Both the position numbers and the translations under genes were made by a program. Shown piece by piece: positions 30,216 to 38,312 of a DNA stretch of 46,062 nt; position 1 is the stretch's first letter, and the number at the start of each line of letters is the position of its first letter. The notes below the pieces were generated by a model that saw only the letters and a program-made list of their open reading frames with translations, did not search any database and was not told where the DNA came from. The stretch is from positions 1 through 46,062 of the forward strand of contig CAMBSL010000012.1 of NCBI GenBank assembly GCA_945870455.1. The letters are read 5' to 3'. This stretch comes from Pirellula staleyi DSM 6068. Lineage in GTDB: Bacteria > Planctomycetota > Planctomycetia > Pirellulales > Pirellulaceae.

Positions 30216-31193
30216 ATGTTGATTCTTGCTGCTATTAGTACCAGCGCGCTAAGTGTGCTTATGATTGTGAGCATTTTTTTGGCTGCTGGCTCGCTCGCTT
30301 GGTTTGCAATGGACTTTTTCGGCAAAGATGCGCAAGGTGCGGCTGAAGACCGATTGGACATGCTCAACCTCTCCATGCGAAAGGAAGCTGGTGTTAAACG
30401 GACGAACGTTGAAAAGCTAACGAAGGCGTTGGAGCAAGCTTCGCCAGCCATTTCCAAACATATGGTGGCAAAGACCGAAGCAGAGCGCAATAAGTTGAAA
30501 ATGCGATTGACCGAAGCAGGATTTCGATTTGATTCAGCGACGGCGGTCTTTCTCACTATCAAGGTGTTCGCGGGGTTGGGGGGGCTCGTACTGGGTGGCG
30601 GAATTACCGCGCTTACGATGGGATTTGGGAACGCAGTCCTCTTGCGGGCCGTCATCGGAGGCGGGATCGCCTTCTTCCTGCCGGAGTTGATCCTCGATTT
30701 GTTGAGGAGTAGGAGAAAGAAGCAAATTACCCTCGGACTTCCGGATGCCCTGGACCTATTGGTCGTGAGCGTCGAATCAGGACTCGGACTTGATCTAGGT
30801 ATTCGGAAGGTGGCAGAGGAAATGCGCTCGTCCTACCGAATACTTTCCGATGAACTTCAGCTCTGTACTTTGCAGTTGCAAATGGGCCGTATTCGTGCCA
30901 GCGTACTTCAAGAACTCGGCAGCCGTACGGGTGTTGATGACTTGCGATCACTGGCCTCGCTATTGATTCAAGCCGAGAAATTCGGTTCAGGAGTTGCTCA
31001 AGCTTTAAGAGTACAAAGCGAGTCGATGCGGATCAAACGACATCAGATTGCCGAAGAGAAGGCAGCCAAGACTGCTGTCAAGCTCATTTTCCCTCTCGTC
31101 ATCTTCATTTTCCCAGGAGTCTTCGTGGTTCTGGTCGGGCCAGCCGCCATTCAGATGGCCCGGGAAATGTTTCCAGCCATGCAGGGAAAGTAG
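30216..31193 (+). CDS. tadC: TadC-like type II secretion F-domain protein
   Basis: LGLPDALDLLVVSVESGLGLDLGIRKVAEEM...GSGVAQALRVQSESMRIKRHQIAEEKAAKTAVKLIFPLVIFIFPGVFVVLVGPA. In-frame ATG at 30216 inside the tracked ORF. Confidence 0.9.
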   Translation: MLILAAISTSALSVLMIVSIFLAAGSLAWFAMDFFGKDAQGAAEDRLDMLNLSMRKEAGVKRTNVEKLTKALEQASPAISKHMVAKTEAERNKLKMRLTEAGFRFDSATAVFLTIKVFAGLGGLVLGGGITALTMGFGNAVLLRAVIGGGIAFFLPELILDLLRSRRKKQITLGLPDALDLLVVSVESGLGLDLGIRKVAEEMRSSYRILSDELQLCTLQLQMGRIRASVLQELGSRTGVDDLRSLASLLIQAEKFGSGVAQALRVQSESMRIKRHQIAEEKAAKTAVKLIFPLVIFIFPGVFVVLVGPAAIQMAREMFPAMQGK

Positions 31194-31326
31194 AGATGGC
31201 TATCCACCTAGCTTTCACGCCGTTAATTTCGTGTTTATGCGGACTTATTGCGTTGACCCGTTAGGCGTAGGCATCGCGCAGACGTCTTTGGTCTATCGGA
31301 ATGCCAATGGAGCCACAACACGACCG

Positions 31327-31366
31327 GCCTCAGACGACATCATCCTGCCTCAAACGACATCATCCA
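31327..31366. repeat. 20-bp direct tandem duplication spanning a stop codon
   Basis: gcctcagacgacatcatcct / gcctcaaacgacatcatcca (18/20 identical). Confidence 0.85.
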
Positions 31367-31676
31367 ATTTGTCCTTCAACTGTTGATGTAATGCTTGGAT
31401 GGCTTTTTTCAGTTGGTGCCATTGAATAAACGCCATGTGGGTATCGATCTGTTCACAGTCATTGCGATCGAAGCCTCGTTCGCTAATGCGAATTGCATCG
31501 TCCAGTGCAAACATTCCAACATCGGCAATTTCTTGTTCGCATACGGATTCGCAGACCTCTGCCTTTCCGTCAACTTGGAGCATAACGAGATTAACGGCCC
31601 AAACAGCGGCACATTCGGAATCATAGCAATCGACAATTCCACGAACCGAACCACTTTGAACATAGAACTTGGCCAT
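31350..31676 (-). CDS. Hypothetical protein (108 aa)
   Basis: MAKFYVQSGSVRGIVDCYDSECAAVWAVNLVMLQ...; no family recognised. Confidence 0.6.
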   Translation of the reverse strand: MAKFYVQSGSVRGIVDCYDSECAAVWAVNLVMLQVDGKAEVCESVCEQEIADVGMFALDDAIRISERGFDRNDCEQIDTHMAFIQWHQLKKAIQALHQQLKDKLDDVV

Positions 31677-32000
31677 TTAATGCTTATCCCTTTGGAAACT
31701 CGGAAGCAATTTGAAAGGTGACAAAGCACACAACCACTTGCGTCTGCCTGATATCGTGCGAGCAAGTGGTCGTTGCTTAGACAATCGAGTTATCGCCGAC
31801 CGCGTTGACACGACCGGTCACATCGAACGCTGTTTTCGAATAGTCGGGCGAATTTTTCGGGGAAAACACCAGTTCCTTCGGTAAGAAGTGCATTGCATTG
31901 TTGAGTTTCTTCTGCCGTGGCCCGTATACTAGAGGTGCTTCGCGTCGCCTATCGAGTGCCGCCTGTTTCCAATCTTTCGGAACTTGGATTTACCAACGCA

Positions 32001-35000
32001 ATGAGTATGACCCAGCCCAAGCAAAAGATCGCCATTCCTGATTCGCTCGTCAGGCAGTTGCACGACTTTCGCGTCCAAGTCTGGACGATCAAGATGCTAG
32101 AAGCATTTGGAATCGCATGCCTTTCCGTTTTTTTTGGTTTTCTGGCCGTGTTTGCTTTGGATCGTTTGTACGATTCGCCAGCATGGATCCGTGCCGCTGT
32201 TCTATTGCTTGCGACTGCTGGAGTCGCTTCGATTCCCGTATGGTTTCAAAGATGGGTGATTCGAATCCGGTCCGCCGAATCGGTTGCAAAACTGCTTGGT
32301 AAGCGAATGCCGGCAGTCGGTGACTCATTGCTTGGCGCGATCGAGCTTTCCCATAGCGATTCGGAACAATCTCGCTCGCCCGCCTTGTGCCAAGCTGCAT
32401 TGCAACAAGTAGCGAATGATTCCGCCAAAAGGAATCTATTGGACGCAACACCGAGTTCTCAGCATCGTACATACGGTTCGCTTGCCGCTATGGGACTGGC
32501 GGTCGCAATGGGACTGTGGATCATGTACCCGGCAGCGGCCTCCAACGCTTGGGCGAGATTCGCTGCTCCACTCTCCAATGTGCAGCGTTTTACATTCGCC
32601 GCTCTCGATTCCGTTCCATCGAAGGTTATCGTGCCACACGGTGAAACATTCCCAATCTCAGTTAAGCTCTCTGAGGATTCCGAGTGGTCGCCTAGCAAAG
32701 CGTCCGCCACAATCGGTAAGCAGACTCAGTTAGAGAGCCAATTGATCAATCGCTCGTACGAATTTGAATTACCACCACAAATCAACTCGGGCACACTCTT
32801 GCTCTCCATCGGAGATGCATCGCCGAGTATTCATATCGAGCCAAAGCTTCGGCCGGAACTGGAAAGCATTGTTGCTAATATCAAGCTTCCCCATTATTTG
32901 AATCGTCCAGAGGCCATCAGCAAAGATGTTCGAGGCGGCGGTCTATCGGTCGTGAGAGGCTCCGAAATCGGTTTTGACGCGACCGCCACGAGTGCCCTGG
33001 CTTCCGCGTCCATCGGACAGACTGCTCTAACGGTCACAGAACGGACGTTTCGCCCCGACGCAGGGCTGATCGAAGAATCCAACAAATTCGAATTGCAGTG
33101 GACGGACACCGATGGACTTTCCGCCAAGTCCCCATTCTCAATCAATGTTTCGGTACGCGACGACGAAGCCCCATCGGTGTTCTGTGATGGACTTCCTCGA
33201 TCCCGCGTATTGTTGGATTCAGAGCAGATCCAGTTCACGGTTCGCTCCCTCGATGATTTTGGTGTGAAGCACGTTGGGATGGAATGGAAGACCGCAGAAG
33301 GATTTCAGTCGAGCAAACCTCTGACTGGAGAATCGATGCTGGCGGCTGGCCACGCCAATGCGGAGTCACTCGATGCAATGGCTACATTCCAAGCGACATC
33401 TCTAAAAATCCCTCCTCAACCACTCGAAGTTCGGATGTTCGTCGAAGACTACTTCCCCGATCGCGGTCGAGTCTATTCGTCCCCCCATTTGCTCTATGTT
33501 CTTAATCCGGATGAACACGCGCATTGGATCCTTGACCAAATGAGCAAGTGGCAACGCGAGTCGCTGGAAGTTCGGGACCGCGAACTGCAACTGCTGGCCA
33601 CCAACAAGAAAATCCGCGATCTGCCCGAGGAGGAGCTCGACCAAGACGACACACGTCGCAAAATCGAGCAACAAGCTTCCGCCGAGCAAGCCAACGGACG
33701 CCGCCTGAACAACTTGACGGGTCGCGGAGAAGATTTGCTGCGCCAAGCGGCGAGGAACTCAGAGATCGGTGTCGGGCATCTTGAGAAGTGGGCTGAGGTT
33801 CAGCAAATTCTAAAAGACATCGCAGCCAATCGCATGCCCAATGTGGCGGATTTGCTCAAGCAAGCCAAAGAAGAAAAGAGACTTGCCAAAGCGAGCTCAA
33901 GTAATAGCGAAAAATCAGGTCCCATAGCTGGCGTAAACAAAGACAATCGAAGCAACCCGTCAGCTGCCGATCCAGAAGCCACCCCAACGCCTCCGGGCCC
34001 GGTGGTACCCATGATTGCGGATCGAGAATCCTCGCAACAACCGCCGATCGAGTCCGATGATCCTCAACAAAAGTCGAAAAACGGCCCCCCACCCGCGCTG
34101 CGTTTGCCAACGACCACCGTGATGGGTAAACCTCAACCAAAAAAACCGGGCGAAGAGGAAAACGAGACGGACAGTAAAATCGAACAGGCTGTTCGCAAAC
34201 AAGAAGAGCTGTTGGCAGAGTTCGACAAAATCGCCGACGAGCTCAACAAACTGATGGCGAATCTCGAAGGTAGCACTTTGGTGAAGCGACTCAAAGCAGC
34301 ATCACGCGAGCAAATCCAGATTGCGGATGCAACCTCAACGGAAATCGATAATGCATTTGGATCAAGGCTTCAGCGGCTCAAGCAAGATCAGCAAAAACGG
34401 ATCGAGCAACTCAAGGGTCGCGAAGAAAACGCCCTTAACACCGTCAGTGTGATCATCGATGATTTGGAAGCTTTTCATCAACGTCGTCCTCTAGTGAAGT
34501 TTCAAAGTGTTCTCGATGAAATGAAAGCAGAAGATGTCCTCGGGGGAATTCGCGTTTTGTCAGACCGCATCCTTGAATCGCAGGGGCTCGCCATCGCCGA
34601 GGCTGAATACTGGTCTGATACCATGGACCGCTGGGCTGAAGACCTCGTCGATCCAGCCTGCAAAGGTGAGTGCAAAGGGAGCAAATCCAAAAGTTCACTC
34701 CCCCCGTCGATCATCCTCGAAGTCATGCAGATTCTTGAAGCGGAAATCAATCTTCGCGACCGAACTCGCGTTGCAGAGCAATCCAAGGCGGTTTCCGAGA
34801 AAGCGAAGTATCTTGAATCTGCCTCCGAACTCGCCGCAAATCAAATGGATCTGGAGGAGCGAATCGCCATCGTGCGGACCAAAATATTGGAGCTACCGGA
34901 TGCGCAAGCTGAGTTTGCAAAAGAGATTGAGTTGATGCAGCAAGTGGACTTGGTCATGATTGATGCGGCAAAAATATTGGAACGACCCGAGACGGGCAAG

Positions 35001-35285
35001 CTGGCCATTGCAGCCGAGACAGAAGCGATCGAACTACTGCTGAAAAGCAAACGTATCAATCCAAAGAGCGGTGGAGGTGGCGGTGCCAGTCCCGGTGGCG
35101 GCGGTGGCGGGGATACGCAGGATGCAGCTATTGCCATGTTGGGACCTGGGATCAACGAGAAAGAAGCTCGCGAGGACCATGGCGTCCAACAGGCGACGGG
35201 CTCGTCGGGAACCAGTTTTCCAGAAGAATACCGACAGGGTCTGGACGAATACTTCCAAAGACTCGAACGCAAATCACTGCCTTAA
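32001..35285 (+). CDS. Large membrane-anchored coiled-coil protein, DUF4175-like (planctomycete type)
   Basis: Two N-terminal TMs, another near SLAAMGLAVAMGLWIMYPAAA, long coiled-coil/Glu-rich region, Gly-rich patch near C-terminus. ATG 32001 preferred over the 31917 ORF start. Confidence 0.7.
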   Translation: MSMTQPKQKIAIPDSLVRQLHDFRVQVWTIKMLEAFGIACLSVFFGFLAVFALDRLYDSPAWIRAAVLLLATAGVASIPVWFQRWVIRIRSAESVAKLLGKRMPAVGDSLLGAIELSHSDSEQSRSPALCQAALQQVANDSAKRNLLDATPSSQHRTYGSLAAMGLAVAMGLWIMYPAAASNAWARFAAPLSNVQRFTFAALDSVPSKVIVPHGETFPISVKLSEDSEWSPSKASATIGKQTQLESQLINRSYEFELPPQINSGTLLLSIGDASPSIHIEPKLRPELESIVANIKLPHYLNRPEAISKDVRGGGLSVVRGSEIGFDATATSALASASIGQTALTVTERTFRPDAGLIEESNKFELQWTDTDGLSAKSPFSINVSVRDDEAPSVFCDGLPRSRVLLDSEQIQFTVRSLDDFGVKHVGMEWKTAEGFQSSKPLTGESMLAAGHANAESLDAMATFQATSLKIPPQPLEVRMFVEDYFPDRGRVYSSPHLLYVLNPDEHAHWILDQMSKWQRESLEVRDRELQLLATNKKIRDLPEEELDQDDTRRKIEQQASAEQANGRRLNNLTGRGEDLLRQAARNSEIGVGHLEKWAEVQQILKDIAANRMPNVADLLKQAKEEKRLAKASSSNSEKSGPIAGVNKDNRSNPSAADPEATPTPPGPVVPMIADRESSQQPPIESDDPQQKSKNGPPPALRLPTTTVMGKPQPKKPGEEENETDSKIEQAVRKQEELLAEFDKIADELNKLMANLEGSTLVKRLKAASREQIQIADATSTEIDNAFGSRLQRLKQDQQKRIEQLKGREENALNTVSVIIDDLEAFHQRRPLVKFQSVLDEMKAEDVLGGIRVLSDRILESQGLAIAEAEYWSDTMDRWAEDLVDPACKGECKGSKSKSSLPPSIILEVMQILEAEINLRDRTRVAEQSKAVSEKAKYLESASELAANQMDLEERIAIVRTKILELPDAQAEFAKEIELMQQVDLVMIDAAKILERPETGKLAIAAETEAIELLLKSKRINPKSGGGGGASPGGGGGGDTQDAAIAMLGPGINEKEAREDHGVQQATGSSGTSFPEEYRQGLDEYFQRLERKSLP

Positions 35286-35295
35286 GACTCTCAAA

Positions 35296-36225
35296 ATGCA
35301 TCCGTGTGTATTCAATCGATTGGCGATGGCCGCCCTCTTTTCATTTTGTTTCTTCGAGCCTAACGAAACTCATGCGCAGGGAGAGTTGTTGCTAGGCCAA
35401 GAAGTTCGAGTGCAAATCAATGGCGTGGAAGTCAATGCCGCAAACGGCCAGGTGTTAAAAGGTTTGCGGATGCAAGCGGCCGACAAAGTCGTTGTACCTG
35501 TGATGCCTCCGGACGCTGAGCTATCCAAGCGGCAGTTATTTATGTTGATGCGTGGGCTAATCCAAAACGAACTCTCCGTCGTGGATTCCGTCTGTCAACT
35601 CAATAATAAGCAACGGCAAGCCATTGTCGACCTAGCGGAGCAGGAATGGACTGTTAAGACCAGCGCTGCGGTTTTGAAATGCCTACAGCAGCATGTTTTC
35701 GGAACCACCGATCTCGACAGTTTGGCCGAACGAACCGTCAGGAGTTGGCTGGTGACATCTGTATCCACCGAATCCGTAGCCAACTACGACCAAGAATTAG
35801 CAGATCGTATGGAGTACAGGAAGCACGCTTTGATCAGCGTGATGCTCGACTCGTTGGTCGTAAAACTCAACTTAAGTTCGACCCAGATGGAACAAATTGA
35901 AGCGATCCTAGACGAAAAATGGAGAGACCGTTGGTTTCGTTCTCTCGAAGCGACCTTTAGCAATGTGTCTTTGTTCCCCGAAATTAAGCCCTCGTGGATT
36001 TCATCCATTCTCACAGATGCACAGCAAGCCGCCCTCGTCACACGCGAGTCACAACAGTTTTTTGGTTCGCACCAAGTCACACAAGATTCGCCAAGCTTGG
36101 CTCTCGACGCCCGATTCGTCATTGGATCGATCGCAAGCTCGAATGCAATAGCGTTGGCGATGGGAAGCAAAAAAGAAGACAAAGCCTCAAAGAGCGAGGA
36201 ACAAAATGATGCGACAAAGCGTTAG
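35296..36225 (+). CDS. Secreted hypothetical protein, paralogue A
   Basis: MHPCVFNRLAMAALFSFCFFEPNETHAQG signal; in-frame ATG 11 nt after the previous stop. Confidence 0.75.
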   Translation: MHPCVFNRLAMAALFSFCFFEPNETHAQGELLLGQEVRVQINGVEVNAANGQVLKGLRMQAADKVVVPVMPPDAELSKRQLFMLMRGLIQNELSVVDSVCQLNNKQRQAIVDLAEQEWTVKTSAAVLKCLQQHVFGTTDLDSLAERTVRSWLVTSVSTESVANYDQELADRMEYRKHALISVMLDSLVVKLNLSSTQMEQIEAILDEKWRDRWFRSLEATFSNVSLFPEIKPSWISSILTDAQQAALVTRESQQFFGSHQVTQDSPSLALDARFVIGSIASSNAIALAMGSKKEDKASKSEEQNDATKR

Positions 36226-37183
36226 AAGTTCTGGAGCGCAAACGAGAAGTCTGCTCTGTTTGTTCGGTTTCGTTCGTCCTGCGATCTTCTTAACCGCGAT
36301 CTTCGTAACGTTGGCAGCCTGTTCGTGTGCATTCGCTCAACAACAGGCAGTTCCACTGCCGGCTCAAGCTATACAGATTCAACAGCAACGCATGCTACAA
36401 AATCTAAAAGAGCGTGTGCAACCACGTGTTATTCTAGATGAGGATGTTGACGATGAGGATGCGGTTATTTGGGGACAGGGCGCTTTTCCGCAGATGGACC
36501 GCCAAACGATGCGGGAGTCCATGTTCGGTGCCTTGGGAGGATCCGAAGCAGCCTTCCAAAAACTCAAGCGAGAAAGCATCCAACGCGAATTGGACCGTAT
36601 CAACGTCATTTGCTCACTGACCAATGCCCAACAGGAAAAGTTAAACGAGGCCATCGAAATCGATATTCAACATGTCCATGCCAAAATCGAGACCGCTCTG
36701 AGCAAATTTGACTCGAAAATGACAGTGCAGCAATTTCAACAAATTCAACAAGAAATTCATATAGTCACCGGCACACTCAACGCCGGTTCACAGCAAGATG
36801 GAGAAATCTGGCGAAAAGTCCTTCGCTCTCAACTCACCGCAGAACAATCTGCAAGAATCGAGGAGGACAAGCAGAAAGTGGAAGCGAACCAATCGCGAAC
36901 GCAGCGGCTCAAAATCCTTTTACGCTTGCAACGAAAACTGGGACTGACGGGAAAGCAAAGGAATGCGTTGAGTGAATGGATCAAGGAGAAAAAGCAGACC
37001 CAATTTGATTTTGCTACCATTTGGAAATTGTTGGCTTCCGTCGACGACAACCAGATTCCATTCACAGCCACCCAGCGCAAGTTGCTCGAACAACCTCTCG
37101 GTCCGGCCGATATCGCAAATATGCCGACGGGCGAGTTCCCCCAATTTAATGTGGTTCCTATGATTCAGATTCGCCAACGATGA
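36206..37183 (+). CDS. Secreted hypothetical protein, paralogue B
   Basis: Signal (PAIFLTAIFVTLAACSCAFAQQQ); ORF overlaps upstream gene by 20 nt. Confidence 0.75.
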   Translation: MMRQSVRSSGAQTRSLLCLFGFVRPAIFLTAIFVTLAACSCAFAQQQAVPLPAQAIQIQQQRMLQNLKERVQPRVILDEDVDDEDAVIWGQGAFPQMDRQTMRESMFGALGGSEAAFQKLKRESIQRELDRINVICSLTNAQQEKLNEAIEIDIQHVHAKIETALSKFDSKMTVQQFQQIQQEIHIVTGTLNAGSQQDGEIWRKVLRSQLTAEQSARIEEDKQKVEANQSRTQRLKILLRLQRKLGLTGKQRNALSEWIKEKKQTQFDFATIWKLLASVDDNQIPFTATQRKLLEQPLGPADIANMPTGEFPQFNVVPMIQIRQR

Positions 37184-38304
37184 TTAAGCTTGAGATGAAC
37201 TACCAAAGTGCCTTTTTTCGTTCGCAGACCTGTAGGGCTCCCAATGGGCTCCTGCTCTTGGTTGGATTCCTCTGCGTGGTTACGCAAGTTACAGGCGCTC
37301 GGGCGCAGGCGAAAATTGGCCGAGACGGCAATGCAGTCCAGGGTCAAACCGTTCCGCGAGACGTTCGAGAGATTTACGATCGTGGATTGCTTTGGCTTGA
37401 AAATACGCAAGATGAGAGCGGTGGATGGAGCAAGACGGGAGGGATGTCCGGAGGAGGTGTTTCCGGATTGGCTCTCATGGCGTTCCTTGCGTCCGGCGAG
37501 GACCCAAATTTCGGCAAATACAGCATACCGGTTCGCAAATCGATTCAGTCCATCATTCGAGGGCAGAATCCAAACACCGGTTATCTAGGCGATAGCATGT
37601 ACCAACATGGGTTCGCGACTCTTGCGCTGGCGGAGGCGTATGGCGCGATTGATGAGCGAAATTTTTGGCCGGCCGATGCGGATAGCAAACGCACTCGATC
37701 GATAGGTCAGGCATTGGAACTGGCGATTCGAACATCGGTAACTAGCCAGGACAAGAACACCTTTGGCGGCTGGCGATATTCGCCCGATGCGAGCGACTCG
37801 GATACATCGGTTGCCGGCGCCATTCTGATGTCGCTTTTGGCGGCTCGCAACGCTGGGATCGAAGTTCCGGACAAGAATATTGACCGAGCCATCAAGTACT
37901 TTACAAGCATGACGTCCAGCAGTGGACAAGTCGCCTATGCAGGTGGCATGGGTGGTTTTGATAATTCACCGGCGAGAGTCTCCATAGCCACCTTGGTCTA
38001 CGCCATTGCCGGGAGAAAAGACCTCAAGGAATTCAAGGCTACCTCTTCGTTTCTAAAGTCGTCGGATTCGAACGAGGTGAACGATCATTATGGCGAGTAC
38101 ACGGCTTACTACAAAGCCCAGGCGCTCTTCCAGACGGATTTGCCTACTTGGGAGAAATGGAACAAGAATCTCATTCTAGAACTCAAGAAGAAGCAGAAAT
38201 CGGACGGCCATTTTGACGGCAATTTTGGACCTGCAGTCGCAACGTCGATGAACCTCTTGGCTCTCGCTCTTAATTTTCGCTTTTTACCCATTTACGAACG
38301 ATAG
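37180..38304 (+). CDS. Prenyltransferase/squalene-oxidase repeat (alpha/alpha toroid) protein, secreted
   Basis: GLLWLENTQDESGGWSKTGGMSGGGVSGLALMAFLASGEDP..., GLGDSMYQHGFATLALAEAYG-like repeats, TFGGWRYSPDASDSDTSVAGAILMSLLAARNAG. Confidence 0.85.
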   Translation: MIKLEMNYQSAFFRSQTCRAPNGLLLLVGFLCVVTQVTGARAQAKIGRDGNAVQGQTVPRDVREIYDRGLLWLENTQDESGGWSKTGGMSGGGVSGLALMAFLASGEDPNFGKYSIPVRKSIQSIIRGQNPNTGYLGDSMYQHGFATLALAEAYGAIDERNFWPADADSKRTRSIGQALELAIRTSVTSQDKNTFGGWRYSPDASDSDTSVAGAILMSLLAARNAGIEVPDKNIDRAIKYFTSMTSSSGQVAYAGGMGGFDNSPARVSIATLVYAIAGRKDLKEFKATSSFLKSSDSNEVNDHYGEYTAYYKAQALFQTDLPTWEKWNKNLILELKKKQKSDGHFDGNFGPAVATSMNLLALALNFRFLPIYER

Positions 38305-38312
38305 AACATCGA

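Noticed and set aside
29888-30655. 255-aa minus-strand ORF across tadB/tadC
   Set aside because: Antisense shadow over two clear Tad genes.
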